Below the pieces are notes generated by a model. That model saw only the letters and a list, made by a program, of their open reading frames with translations, ran no database searches and was not told the origin of the DNA. The translations under genes were made by a program, and so were the position numbers. Shown here piece after piece: positions 32,341-41,004 of a stretch of 64,000 nt of DNA (positions within the stretch are counted from its first letter, which is position 1; the number at the start of each line of letters is the position of its first letter). The stretch lies in contig NZ_ASHX02000001.1 of assembly GCF_000478605.2 (NCBI RefSeq), positions 6,339,001 to 6,403,000 of the forward strand, written 5' to 3'. This DNA is from Streptomyces thermolilacinus SPC6 (lineage in GTDB: Bacteria; Actinomycetota; Actinomycetes; Streptomycetales; Streptomycetaceae).

Positions 32341-33915
32341 ATGGCGTGGCTGGCACTCGGATACTTCGCCTCCTACATCCCGTACGTCATGCTCCTCAAG
32401 ATCCTCGTCCACACGATGTCCGACGCGGTGGGCGGCCCGGTGGACGGAATGGTCGTCCTTCCGGCGGCCGCCCTCGGGCAGCTCGCAGTGATGCCCGTGT
32501 TCCTCCTGGTCAGCGGATGGTGGCGGTACGCGCTGCGACCCCCGGAACCCGGACCGCGGCCTCCGGCACCAGGCCGACCACGGCCTCCCGCGCAAGGTTC
32601 GCGGCCCCGCGACCCGGGCCCGCGAGGCGCCGCGTCCACGTACCGGCGGGAAATCCTTGCCGGATTATCGGCGTCGCTCATCATCGGCACGACGACCCTG
32701 AGCTTCACCTTCTCCGGTACGTCTGTGCTCTTCGTCCTGCTGCTCATGCGCGGGGGAGTGCTGGTGATGTCCCCACTGATGGACAAGGCGCGGGGCCGGC
32801 ACGTTCCGCGCTCGGCCTGGGCCGCGCTGGCCTTCAGCCTGGCCGCCGTACTCGTGGCCATAGGCGGGGTACGCGACTACCGCCTGGCGATGCCGTCGCT
32901 GCTGTGCCTGTGCGTGTACCTCGTCGGCTACACCGCGCGCTTCGACCTGATGAGCCGCGTCGCCAAGGCGGGCGTGGCCGGTACCGACCGCCGGTACTTC
33001 ACCGTCGAGCACGCCACCGCCCCGGTCTGCCTGGTGCTGCTGCTCGGCGCCGGGGCCCTGGCGGGGCAGCCGGGACTCCGTACGGGGTTCACCGACTTCC
33101 TTGCGACGCCCACCGCCTGGGCGGCGGCGGGGGTGGGCGTGGCGTACGAGGTGCTGTTCGTGTTCGGGACGCTGATCTACCTGGACCGCCGCGCCTTCAC
33201 CTGGTGCGTGCCCGCGAACCGGTGCGCGAGCCTCATGTCGGGCCTGGTCGCCGCGTACGCCCTGCACCATCTGGCGGGGCTGCCCCTGCCGACGGACGCG
33301 GAGCTGCTGGCGCTGGTCATGGTCGTCGCGGCCGTGGCGGCGCTCTCCGCCCCGGCACTCGCCCAGCGGCGCGGGCCAGCCGCCCACCGGCGCCGGGTGG
33401 TGTTCGTCTGCGGCGGCAACACCTCCCGCTCACCGCTCGCCGAGTACATCGCCCGCCACGAGGCGGCGGGCAGGGGCGGCCACGCGCCGCGCTTCACCAG
33501 TGCCGGGATCGACGTGGAGGCCACCGCGCGGCGGCACCGCGCCCGGATGTCGCCGCACGCGCGGGCCGCGCTCCGCGAACTGGGCGTCCGCCCCGGATGG
33601 CGGCACCCCCGCTACCACCGGGCCCGGCCGCTCACCCCGGATCTGTGCCGGGGCGGCGCGGTCGTGTACTGCATGACGGGCGCCCAGCGCGAAGCCGTCC
33701 TCGCGCTCGCACCCGAGGCGACGGCACGCGTGCACTGCCTCGATCCGCGCGGCGACATCCCCAACCCGGCGGGGCAGCCCGCCGACGCCCACCTGGAGTG
33801 CGCCCGGCGCATCCGGCAGGCCGTACGCGCCCGGTTCCCGTACCCGCCCGGCAACGGCGGCTCCGACCCGCCCGGCGACGGCGGCCCGCACCCCGGCACC
33901 GCCCCCGCCGGGTGA
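32341..33915 (+). CDS. Polytopic membrane protein fused to a low-molecular-weight protein tyrosine phosphatase
   Basis: 524 residues. The first 345 hold about nine or ten hydrophobic helices (MAWLALGYFASYIPYVMLLK; LSASLIIGTTTLSFTFSG; VLFVLLLMRGGVLVMSPLMD; later VMVVAAVAALSAPALA), interrupted by a proline-rich cytosolic loop at 60-95. Residues 355-505 are an LMW-PTP/arsenate-reductase-like domain: VVFVCGGNTSRSPLAEYIAR has the CX5R(S) active-site loop, and CLDPRGDIPNPAG carries the acid-loop Asp. A membrane sensor or transporter coupled to tyrosine dephosphorylation is inferred. GAGGAA abuts the ATG; an upstream TTG might be the real start. It is divergent from the sigma gene. Confidence 0.82.
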   Translation: MAWLALGYFASYIPYVMLLKILVHTMSDAVGGPVDGMVVLPAAALGQLAVMPVFLLVSGWWRYALRPPEPGPRPPAPGRPRPPAQGSRPRDPGPRGAASTYRREILAGLSASLIIGTTTLSFTFSGTSVLFVLLLMRGGVLVMSPLMDKARGRHVPRSAWAALAFSLAAVLVAIGGVRDYRLAMPSLLCLCVYLVGYTARFDLMSRVAKAGVAGTDRRYFTVEHATAPVCLVLLLGAGALAGQPGLRTGFTDFLATPTAWAAAGVGVAYEVLFVFGTLIYLDRRAFTWCVPANRCASLMSGLVAAYALHHLAGLPLPTDAELLALVMVVAAVAALSAPALAQRRGPAAHRRRVVFVCGGNTSRSPLAEYIARHEAAGRGGHAPRFTSAGIDVEATARRHRARMSPHARAALRELGVRPGWRHPRYHRARPLTPDLCRGGAVVYCMTGAQREAVLALAPEATARVHCLDPRGDIPNPAGQPADAHLECARRIRQAVRARFPYPPGNGGSDPPGDGGPHPGTAPAG

Positions 33916-33997
33916 CCCACCGACGGCCCCGGCACCAGCGGCCCGAGGGCATCACCGGCAGCCGCCGACGGCTCACCGGCACGCCCCGGCAGGTCAG

Positions 33998-34420
33998 TCA
34001 CCGGGCGGCGGCCGCCACGGTCGCCGGGTCCTCACCGGTGAGCTCCACGATCCGCTCCAGCGGCACACCGGCCGCCAGCGCCTGACCGAGCAGCGCGTCA
34101 CGTCCGTCCGCGCACTCCCGGTAGGCCAGCAGCCGCTCCTCGACGCGCGCCCGGGACTCCGGGGCGCCGTGGTGGCGCAGTCGGCTCAGCTCCTCGTCGC
34201 TCAGCGGGACCGGCAGCCGTTCCGCGTCCTGCGCGATGGCCGCCGTCTCCTCCGGCGGTACGAGGCGCAGCCGCGGCGACGTCACGGTGACCCCGTGCGC
34301 GTCGAGCCACGCCCGTACGGCCGGGGTCTCCAGAAAGGCCAGGTCGCCCAGGGAGGTCGGCGGCACCCCGAGCGGCGTCGCCGTGTCGTCCGTCAGGAAC
34401 AAGTACGCGTCATCGGTCAC
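33998..34420 (-). CDS. Hypothetical acidic protein
   Basis: 140 residues. GTG 34420 has AAGGAG at 6-bp spacing, so the start is firm. The N-terminus VTDDAYLFLTDDTATPLGVP, then AFLETPAVRAWLDAHGVTV and a C-terminal helix pair with LERIVELTGEDPATVAAAAR, which resembles the end of an antitoxin-like or HTH protein but has no clear motif. I do not recognise the family. It is convergent with the membrane-phosphatase gene (83 bp) and divergent from the MEDS operon. Confidence 0.7.
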   Translation of the reverse strand: MTDDAYLFLTDDTATPLGVPPTSLGDLAFLETPAVRAWLDAHGVTVTSPRLRLVPPEETAAIAQDAERLPVPLSDEELSRLRHHGAPESRARVEERLLAYRECADGRDALLGQALAAGVPLERIVELTGEDPATVAAAAR

Positions 34421-34633
34421 CTGCGACTCCTTCGCGGCAGTGGTGGACGGCGGTCGGACGCCGTTTACCCCGACGCGCCCGGTTCATCGCCGCCGTCAGG
34501 GCGAATACGGCGTACGTCCCGCCCCGTTCCCACACCCGCACCAGCCGCCCCACCAGCCTCTCCGCACCACCCGCGCCGGTCTCCGGGGACCCGGCCCCGG
34601 GAGGCGGGCGTGGGGGAACGCCCGCCCGGTCAG

Positions 34634-34682
34634 TACGATGAGGGCAGCGTGGTCGGGCCGGACCACCAAGTGGTCTGGGAGG
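34634..34682 (+). promoter_or_regulatory. Leader of the MEDS operon: -10 box, hairpin, ribosome site
   Basis: TACGAT (34634-34639) is a -10 candidate. GACCAC-CAA-GTGGTC (34661-34675) forms a small hairpin directly before the ribosome site GGGAGG (34677-34682), so it could modulate initiation at GTG 34692. Confidence 0.4.
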
Positions 34683-34691
34683 CGGACAGTC

Positions 34692-35582
34692 GTGACAGCG
34701 GACGCGACCTCCCGCCTTCCCGGGACGGCGGCGCGGACGGCGCCGGGTCACCACGCGAGCGTGGTGTACGCGGACGACGACACATGGGCCGGACACCTCA
34801 CCGCGTTCGTCCGCACCGGACTCGCCGAAGGCGCCCGCATCTGGTACTTCGCCGACACGACCGCGCCCGAACACGTCCTGCGCACCCTCACGGACCGGGA
34901 CATCGACGCCGCCTCCGCCGTACGGCGCGGACAGCTCATGGTGACCACCGCCGAGGAGACGTACCTGTCCGGCCGCTGCTTCGACCCGGACGTGCTGATC
35001 CCGCTGTGGCACGAAGCCGTCGGGGCGGCTCTCGCGGCCGGATACCGCCGTCTGCACACGATCGGCGAGATGGCCTGGGCCGCCCGTGGCGCCGCGGGCG
35101 CGGACCGCCTCCTGGAGTACGAACTGCGCGCCCACCACGAGGTGTTCGACCGGCTGCCGCTCACCGCCTGGTGCCTCTACGACCGCCGGCTGATGCCCCC
35201 GGACGACCTCGCCGTCCTGGCGGAAGCCCACCCCGCCCGGCTCGGCACCGCCCTCCCGGCCGACGCCCCCGCGACCTGCCTGCGCGTCGGACCGCTCAAC
35301 GACCGGCCCGGCTTCCGGCTGTCCGGATCGGCCGGGTACGAGAGCCGCCGCGTCACCGCGTCCGTCGCGGCCGCCCTGGCCGCCTCGGCCACGGACCGCG
35401 TCACCCTGGACCTGGGCGGCCTGAGGCACCTCGACACGGACACCCTGGTCGCCCTCGCCGGCGCGGCGGCGCGCCGCCCGTCCGCCACCCCCCTTCACGT
35501 GACCGGGGCTCCGCTGTCCGCCGAGCGGATTCTCGGCCTGTTCCCCGAGCTCCGCACCGCTCTGGAGGTCGTGGCCCGATGA
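34692..35582 (+). CDS. MEDS-domain protein with C-terminal STAS-like domain (putative anti-anti-sigma sensor)
   Basis: 296 residues from GTG 34692. Residues 15-170 are a MEDS (DcmR-type sensory) domain: HHASVVYADDDTWAGHLTAF, RTGLAEGARIWYFADTTAPE, LMVTTAEETYLSGR, GYRRLHTIGEMAWA. Residues 195-290 look like a STAS fold (ASATDRVTLDLGGLRHLDTD), but the phosphorylatable Ser-Ser of anti-sigma antagonists is replaced by DTDT. Control by phosphorylation may therefore use Thr or be lost. It overlaps the next gene by ATGA, so it is made in step with a MEDS-ATPase protein, a natural anti-sigma/antagonist pair. Confidence 0.8.
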   Translation: MTADATSRLPGTAARTAPGHHASVVYADDDTWAGHLTAFVRTGLAEGARIWYFADTTAPEHVLRTLTDRDIDAASAVRRGQLMVTTAEETYLSGRCFDPDVLIPLWHEAVGAALAAGYRRLHTIGEMAWAARGAAGADRLLEYELRAHHEVFDRLPLTAWCLYDRRLMPPDDLAVLAEAHPARLGTALPADAPATCLRVGPLNDRPGFRLSGSAGYESRRVTASVAAALAASATDRVTLDLGGLRHLDTDTLVALAGAAARRPSATPLHVTGAPLSAERILGLFPELRTALEVVAR

Positions 35583-36526
35583 CCGCACTGACACGGCACC
35601 GGCCCGAGCCCGCCCCCGGGGGTGTCTTCCACCACCCCGCCCTGTTCTACGGGACCGACGAGGAGTACCTCGCGGGCGTGGGCGGCTTCATCGGCGAGGG
35701 CGCGGCCGACGGTGCCCCGCTGCTCGTCGCCGTGCCCGGCCCGCGCCTGGACCTGCTGCGCGACACGTACCGGGCGCAGGAAGGAATCACCTGGGTGGAC
35801 ATGCGGGACGCGGGCCGCAACCCGGGCCGCATCCTGTCCATGCTCCAGGAGTTCGCCGACCGGGCCGGGGACCGGGCCCCGGCCATCGTCGGCGAGCCGA
35901 TCTGGGTCGGGCGCACCCCCGCCGAGACCCGGGAGGCCACCCGCCACGAAGCGCTGATCAACCTCGCCTTCGCCCACCGGCACGCGACGATCCTGTGCCC
36001 CTACGACACGGCGCTGCCCGGCGACGTACTGACGCAGGCCCGCCGCACGCACCCCGTCGTGGGCGACGCGGACGCCTACCGGCCCAGCCCCGAGCACACC
36101 GACGCCCACGAGGTGGCCCGCGACTGCGACACCCCGCTGCCGGAGCCCGACGACCCGATCGTCATGCCCTACGGCACCGAGGACCTGGCGCGCGTGCGGG
36201 ACACGACCGACCAGTGGGCCGAGGCGGCCGGCATGTCCGCGCAGCGCCGCACCGACCTGCTGCTGGCCGTCACCGAGGCGACCAGCAACTCCGTACGGCA
36301 CGGCGGCGGGCGCGGCACGCTGCGGCTGTGGCGCACCGCCGACGCCCTAGTCGCCGAGACCAGCGACGGCGGCCGGTTCACCGACCCCCTCGTCGGGCGG
36401 CGGCGCCCCGACCCGTTCTCGCCCCACGGCGGACGCGGCGTGTGGATGATGCACCAGCTCGCCGACCTGGTCGAGATCCGGGCATCCGCCCAGGGCCTGG
36501 TCCTACGCCTCCACATGGCCGTCTGA
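35579..36526 (+). CDS. RsbA-like anti-sigma regulator: MEDS sensor plus HATPase
   Basis: 315 residues. Residues 15-185 are a second MEDS domain (HHPALFYGTDEEYLAGVGGF, APAIVGEPIWVGRTPAETRE, LCPYDTALPGDVLTQARRTH). Residues 200-312 are an RsbW/SpoIIAB-type ATPase: RTDLLLAVTEATSNSVRHGG (N box), LVAETSDGG (G1-like) and SPHGGRGVWMMHQLADLVEI (G2). Such kinases sequester sigma factors and phosphorylate STAS antagonists. The start overlaps the upstream MEDS-STAS gene. Its last 24 bp overlap the convergent gene. The sigma factor at 31-32 kb is the nearest candidate partner. Confidence 0.87.
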   Translation: MTALTRHRPEPAPGGVFHHPALFYGTDEEYLAGVGGFIGEGAADGAPLLVAVPGPRLDLLRDTYRAQEGITWVDMRDAGRNPGRILSMLQEFADRAGDRAPAIVGEPIWVGRTPAETREATRHEALINLAFAHRHATILCPYDTALPGDVLTQARRTHPVVGDADAYRPSPEHTDAHEVARDCDTPLPEPDDPIVMPYGTEDLARVRDTTDQWAEAAGMSAQRRTDLLLAVTEATSNSVRHGGGRGTLRLWRTADALVAETSDGGRFTDPLVGRRRPDPFSPHGGRGVWMMHQLADLVEIRASAQGLVLRLHMAV

Positions 36527-37375
36527 CCCGCCCCGGCGCCCCGCACCCGGGGGAGCGGCGGCGCCCCGGGCACGCCGCGACCCCGCGTACGCCGCCTCAC
36601 GCCACCGGCGCAGCCGGGGGCCCGGCGCCAGGTCGGGCAGGCACGCGCCGTACGGGTCGAAGGCGAGCGGCCCGGTCCCGGTCCCGCGGCTCCCCTCGAC
36701 CGGCCCCGTCCCGGCGGGGGACGCACCAGTCGCGGTGAGCGGCCCGGTCCCGGCGGGGGACGCTCCGGTCACGGTGAGCAGCCCGAACGGCCGCCACGGT
36801 TCGTGCGGCGCCGCCGCGCACAGGCGGAAGACGGCCGGCGGCCGCTCGGCGAGGGCGCGCGCCAGGTCCGGCAGCGACACCGGAAGCCCACGCCCGTGGC
36901 CCCCGTCGCCCGCCGGTATCGCGGCGATGACCCGGTCGCGGTCCGGGAAGCGGTACGAGGTCAGCGTCGAGTACGCGCCGCCGACGGCGTCCGTGCGGAG
37001 GACGGGCAGGTGCCGGGTGACGCGGCCCGTACCGCTGGACGTCAGCAGCAGGTCGAACGGCCGACCGGACCCCGCCCCGTCGATGACCCGCAGCGCCAGC
37101 CCGAGCGCGTCGGGCAGCGGCGACGGCAGGCCCGCCGCACGCGACCAGCGCACGGTCACGCCGTACCGCCCGGCCCGGTCGAGGAACGCCACGCCCCAGG
37201 GCCGGCCGGCCTGCGGCAGCACCTCCAGGGTGGCCTCCAGGACCAGACCGGCCGGATGGAAGGCCCGTGCTCCCCGCAGCCGGGCCAGCGCGGCGCCCGC
37301 GGCCCGGACGAGCCTCAGCAGCCCGCCCATCCCCGCCCTGTCGATACCGGACCCGTTCATACCAGTCCCTTTCAT
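36503..37375 (-). CDS. Hypothetical protein of a family often labelled phosphodiesterase (no PDE motif seen)
   Basis: 290 residues from ATG 37375, preceded by GGAGG; GTG 37387 is an alternative. The core AFHPAGLVLEATLEVLPQAG, WGVAFLDRAGRYGVTVRWSR, GLALRVIDGAGSGRPFDLLL and RHLPVLRTDAVGGAYSTLTS is coherent and well conserved in my memory of streptomycete genomes. There it carries the name phosphodiesterase or is likened to catalase folds. No HD, EAL or metallophosphatase motif is visible, so I assign no activity. Residues 205-235 contain a duplicated TGASPAGTGP segment from a 39-bp tandem repeat. The tail is Arg/Pro-rich and overlaps the RsbA-like gene end. Confidence 0.6.
   Translation of the reverse strand: MKGTGMNGSGIDRAGMGGLLRLVRAAGAALARLRGARAFHPAGLVLEATLEVLPQAGRPWGVAFLDRAGRYGVTVRWSRAAGLPSPLPDALGLALRVIDGAGSGRPFDLLLTSSGTGRVTRHLPVLRTDAVGGAYSTLTSYRFPDRDRVIAAIPAGDGGHGRGLPVSLPDLARALAERPPAVFRLCAAAPHEPWRPFGLLTVTGASPAGTGPLTATGASPAGTGPVEGSRGTGTGPLAFDPYGACLPDLAPGPRLRRWREAAYAGSRRARGAAAPPGAGRRGGSDGHVEA
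36702..36779. repeat. 39-bp tandem duplication inside the preceding gene
   Basis: Two units of 39 bp (36702-36740 and 36741-36779), differing at a few bases, code for a repeated TxTGASPAGTGP peptide. The frame is kept because 39 is a multiple of three. Confidence 0.8.
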
Positions 37376-37399
37376 ACCGGCCTCCACCGGCGTGGAGGA

Positions 37400-37876
37400 T
37401 CAGGAATCCCGCCGGACCTGCTGCACCAGCAGGTGCTCGGCCTGGTGCGCCCACTGCGCGTCCGCGACGACGTCGTAGCGGACGGCCTCGATACGGCTGC
37501 GGGACGTGAAGTCCCGCCGCCCGGCGGTGACGGCGTGGCTGCCGAAGCCGAAGACGGCCCCGAACACCGCGCCGTACAGCACACCGCTGACGACCAGCAC
37601 CACGACATGGTGCGGCCCGCTCGTGAACAGCGACAGCAGCAGCCCGACGAACAGCCCGAACCAGGCGCCCGTCGCGGCGCCCCCGGCAGCCGCCCGCGCG
37701 CGGGTCATCCGGCCGAGCACCGTCTCCACCATCCGCAGGTCACAGCCGATGATCGCCGTGTGCTCCACCGGGAAGCCGTTGTCGGAGAGGAAGTCCACCG
37801 CGCGCTGGGCGCCCTCGTAGGTGGGGTACGAACCGATCACCGGGCGGTTGACCGCCGCCGTCGTCTGCTGGGGCAT
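37400..37876 (-). CDS. General stress protein (YflT/GSP17M-like) with glycine-zipper membrane segment
   Basis: 158 residues from ATG 37876 (AAGGATC upstream). RPVIGSYPTYEGAQRAVDFL and VEHTAIIGCDLRMVETVLGR form the GSP17M-like N-domain found in general stress proteins. Residues 65-118 (AAAGGAATGAWFGLFVGLLL, VLVVSGVLYGAVFGAVFGF) are two Gly-rich hydrophobic helices. The C-terminus (VRYDVVADAQWAHQAEHLL) completes the family. It is membrane-associated, function unknown, and in Bacillus it belongs to the SigB regulon. No SigB-type promoter was found directly upstream here. Confidence 0.8.
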   Translation of the reverse strand: MPQQTTAAVNRPVIGSYPTYEGAQRAVDFLSDNGFPVEHTAIIGCDLRMVETVLGRMTRARAAAGGAATGAWFGLFVGLLLSLFTSGPHHVVVLVVSGVLYGAVFGAVFGFGSHAVTAGRRDFTSRSRIEAVRYDVVADAQWAHQAEHLLVQQVRRDS

Positions 37877-38249
37877 CGAGAAGATCCTTCCGTGACGGGT
37901 CATGCCGGTGGGCGGGGCGGCTCGCTGTCCCGGCCCCCGGCGCGGGCGCCTGCCGTTTCGGCACGACGATGGGTGACCACCCGTGTTCCCGCAGCACCAG
38001 CCGCGAACCTCCCCCCACCCGTTCCTGGAGGCCGCGGCCTCCCGGGAGCCGCCTCGCCCAGGCCGCGGCGCCGCGCGGCCACCGCACCCGGACCCGTCGA
38101 CGGCCCGCCCGCACCGGCCCTCGGTCCCCACGGCGTGCGCCCGCCATCCGCTGGGCGTAACGTCCCGGTATGGGTGAGGTGCGGACGGGTGCGGGCCCGC
38201 GGTGGCCGCCACCGGGCGGACCCGCGTCGACGAGCCCGGGGAGCCGGCC
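37877..38249. other. Divergent intergenic region, no gene recognised
   Basis: 373 bp between the general stress protein and the GAF-PAS-PP2C gene. A near-palindromic ATGGGTGACCACCCGT lies at about 37973-37988. No convincing promoter or ORF was seen. Confidence 0.4.
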
Positions 38250-40448
38250 GTGAACGGCGCCGACCTGCCCCGGGCGGCCAGGGACCTCGACGCGGAGCTC
38301 GCCGAGACGATGCGCCGCACCGGTGCGACCGTGGGTGCCTTCTACCTGCTGCTCCCTGACCGCGACCTGCTCCAGCTGGCCGTGGTCGGCGGTGTGCCCT
38401 CCGACATCGCCGCCCCCTGGTCACGGGTCGCGCTGGCCTCCCCGGCGCCGGTGTCCGACGCCGTGCGGCAGCGGCGGATGGTGTGGGTCGGCGACCACGC
38501 GGAGATGACGCGCCGCTACCCCCGCTCGGCGCTGGCCCTGCCGTACCCGCTGGCGCTCGCGGCCGTCCCGGTCGACGGGAAACGCCTCTGGGGCGTCCTG
38601 CTGCTGATGTGGCCCGGCAGCCATCCGCCCCGCACGACCCGCCGCGAGCGCTCCAACCTCGCCTCCAGCAGCCGACGGCTCGCCCGGCTGCTCGACGAGG
38701 CAGCCGACGCGGGCCACCCCCTGGCCGCGCCGGACACCCCACGGGTCCTGGGCGCCGGGGACATCCGCCGTTCCGCCGACCCGCAGCCCGCCATGGCCGC
38801 CGCCGACTTCGCCGAGCGGCTGCCCGAGGGCGGCTGCGCCCTCGACCTCCAGGGCCGCGTCACCTACGTCACCAGCAAGGGCGCCGCCCTGCTCGGCGCG
38901 GAACCGCAGGCGCTGCTCGGCACCTTCCCGTGGCAGTCGCTGCCGTGGCTCGGCGACCCGGTGTACGAGGACCGCTACCGCGCCGCCATCATCAGCCGCC
39001 GCCCCGTGGCGTTCACCGCCTGCCGCCCGCCCGACCGCTGGCTGGACTTCCGGCTCTACCCCGACGCGAGCGGCGTCAGCGTCCGCGTCACGCCCGCCGG
39101 AGGCCGCGGCCGCGGCACGTGGCCCCCGGAACCCGACCGGCAGGGCTCCGGCGCACCCGCCCGGGTCGGCCAGCTGTACCAGCTCCTGCACCTGGCCGCC
39201 GCCCTCACCGAAACCGTCGGCGTGCAGGACGTCGTGGACCTGATCGCGGACCAGATCATGCCCGCGTTCGGAGCGCAGGGCCTCGTCCTGTCCACCGCCG
39301 AGTCCGGCAGGCTGCGCATCACCGGTTCGCGCGGCTACCCCCCGGAGGCCATCGAACGCCTCGACGGGCTGCCGCTCGACACCCGCTTCACCCCGGCCGG
39401 CCAGGCACTGACCACCGGCGTGCCGTCCTTCTTCAGCCACCCCGAGGAGATGGCGCGGATCTACCCGGAGGCGCCCCACATCAGCGGCAAGCAGGCATGG
39501 GCGTTCCTGCCCCTGATCGTCTCCGGACGCCCGGTCGGCATCTGCGTCCTCACCTACGACCGGCCCCACGCCTTCCCCGCCGAGGAACGCGCCGTCCTCA
39601 CCTCACTGGCCGGCCTGATCGCCCAGGCGCTCGACCGGGCCCGGCTCTACGACGCCAAACACCAGCTCGCCCACGGCCTCCAGCAGGCGCTGCTGCCGCA
39701 CCGGCTGCCGACCGCCCCGGGCCTGCGCGTCGCCGCCCGCTACCTCCCGGCCACCCGGGGCATGGACATCGGCGGCGACTTCTACGACATGGTGCGCATC
39801 GACGAGACGAGGGTCGCCGCGGTCATCGGGGACGTCCAGGGCCACAACGTCGCCGCCGCGGCGCTGATGGGCCAGGTCCGCACCGCCGTCCACACCCACG
39901 CCACGGCGGACGCGGCCCCCGACGAGGTCCTCGCCCGCACCAACCGGCTCCTGGTGGACCTCGACCCCGGCCTGTTCACCACCTGCCTGTACGCCGACCT
40001 CGACCTGGAGCACGGCCGCGCACGGCTGGTCAGCGCCGGCCACCCGCCGCCGCTGCTGCGCCACGCCGACGGCCGGGCCCTGCGCCTCGACGTGCCGCCG
40101 GGTCCGGTGCTGGGGGTCGACGCGGACGCCGCGTACCCGGTGACCGAGCTGGACCTGCCCCTCGACGCGGTGCTGATCCTGTACACGGACGGGCTGGTCG
40201 AGAAGGCCGGCACGGACATCGAGCACGCCATCGACCACCTGGCGGGACGCCTCGCCACCTGGAGCGCCGAGGACCCCGAACGGCTGCTGGAGCTCCTCCT
40301 GGACCACGCGGGGCCGGCGGAGCGGCGTACCGACGACATCGCCCTGCTGCTGGTCCAGCGCGTCCGGCGCGCACCGGACACCCGAGAAGCCCCCGAGACG
40401 CCGAAGGCCCCCGCCCCGCCGGGAGACCCGGACGGGGCGGGGGAGTAG
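38250..40448 (+). CDS. GAF-PAS-GAF-PP2C signalling phosphatase (RsbU/SpoIIE-like)
   Basis: 732 residues from GTG 38250, chosen for the GGGGAG ribosome site; a GTG at 38202 is possible. Order: GAF (15-155; TVGAFYLLLPDRDLLQLAVV, LWGVLLLMWPG), PAS (195-290; CALDLQGRVTYVTSKGAALL), GAF (315-470; LVLSTAESGRLRITGSRGYP, PVGICVLTYDR), PP2C (490-705; DIGGDFYDMVRIDE, VIGDVQGHNVAAAALMG, LILYTDGLVEK, RTDDIALLLVQR). All PP2C metal-binding Asp are present. It should dephosphorylate a STAS antagonist, most simply the one encoded convergently 18 bp away. The C-terminal proline-rich tail codes for a strong hairpin. Confidence 0.93.
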   Translation: MNGADLPRAARDLDAELAETMRRTGATVGAFYLLLPDRDLLQLAVVGGVPSDIAAPWSRVALASPAPVSDAVRQRRMVWVGDHAEMTRRYPRSALALPYPLALAAVPVDGKRLWGVLLLMWPGSHPPRTTRRERSNLASSSRRLARLLDEAADAGHPLAAPDTPRVLGAGDIRRSADPQPAMAAADFAERLPEGGCALDLQGRVTYVTSKGAALLGAEPQALLGTFPWQSLPWLGDPVYEDRYRAAIISRRPVAFTACRPPDRWLDFRLYPDASGVSVRVTPAGGRGRGTWPPEPDRQGSGAPARVGQLYQLLHLAAALTETVGVQDVVDLIADQIMPAFGAQGLVLSTAESGRLRITGSRGYPPEAIERLDGLPLDTRFTPAGQALTTGVPSFFSHPEEMARIYPEAPHISGKQAWAFLPLIVSGRPVGICVLTYDRPHAFPAEERAVLTSLAGLIAQALDRARLYDAKHQLAHGLQQALLPHRLPTAPGLRVAARYLPATRGMDIGGDFYDMVRIDETRVAAVIGDVQGHNVAAAALMGQVRTAVHTHATADAAPDEVLARTNRLLVDLDPGLFTTCLYADLDLEHGRARLVSAGHPPPLLRHADGRALRLDVPPGPVLGVDADAAYPVTELDLPLDAVLILYTDGLVEKAGTDIEHAIDHLAGRLATWSAEDPERLLELLLDHAGPAERRTDDIALLLVQRVRRAPDTREAPETPKAPAPPGDPDGAGE
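40408..40443. terminator. Terminator hairpin overlapping the 3' end of the PP2C gene
   Basis: CCCCCGCCCCG and CGGGGCGGGGG pair perfectly (11 bp) with an inner CGGG/CCCG helix. It lies within the last codons and before the convergent STAS gene. Confidence 0.7.
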
Positions 40449-40466
40449 ACGTACGGGAGCAGGGGG

Positions 40467-40844
40467 TCAGGCGGCGAGGGCCTGGCTCAGTGTGGGGCGG
40501 CAGTCGATCACGGTGTCGAGGCCGACCAGCTGCAGGGTGCGCAGCACGTGCTCGGTGGGGGCCGCCAGCCGCAGCCAGCCGCCCGACGCGGACAGGGCGT
40601 GGTGCGCGGCGATGAAGACGTTGATGCCGCTCGAGTCCATGAAGGTCACCCGGTCCAGGTCCACCACGGTCCGGGCCGTCGTGGGCCCGGCCACCGCCAG
40701 AGCCTCCTGGAGCCGGTCACCGGTGTGGAAGTCGATCTCCCCGGCGAGCGTCAGCACGCGGATACCGTCCGTGACGGTGGAGGTGATCGAGAGCCGCTCC
40801 GGCGGTTCGCTCTGCCCGGGGTCCGCCATTCTTCCTTCAGCCAT
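40467..40844 (-). CDS. STAS-domain anti-sigma factor antagonist (RsbV/SpoIIAA type)
   Basis: 125 residues. ITSTVTDGIRVLTLAGEIDF opens the STAS fold. TVVDLDRVTFMDSSGINVFI carries the phosphorylatable Ser of the DSSG loop, and APTEHVLRTLQLVGLDTVID is the C-terminal helix. It is a classic antagonist: unphosphorylated it binds an RsbW-type kinase and frees the sigma factor; the kinase phosphorylates it and a PP2C reverses that. A PP2C gene is convergent on one side and an RsbW-like gene divergent on the other, so all three partners sit within 3 kb. The start may be ATG 40844 or ATG 40829 (better AAGGAAG). Confidence 0.92.
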   Translation of the reverse strand: MAEGRMADPGQSEPPERLSITSTVTDGIRVLTLAGEIDFHTGDRLQEALAVAGPTTARTVVDLDRVTFMDSSGINVFIAAHHALSASGGWLRLAAPTEHVLRTLQLVGLDTVIDCRPTLSQALAA

Positions 40845-40942
40845 GCAGGTGATGGTGGCACACTCATGCCCCGGTCCGCGGCCCCCACCCCTCCGGTTTC
40901 AGGTCGCACGCCGGTGTGACGGAGGCGACATGTACGTCGGGG

Positions 40943-40967
40943 GCGTGAGTCGGGGGGCCGTGGGTAG
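40943..40967 (+). promoter_or_regulatory. SigB-type promoter of the RsbW-like gene
   Basis: GCGT (40943-40946), 15 bp, GGGTAG (40962-40967), 37 bp before the ATG at 41005. Confidence 0.55.
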
Positions 40968-41004
40968 ACGCGGGCAGTTGACCGGGGTAAGTGGAGGCGA
41001 ACGG

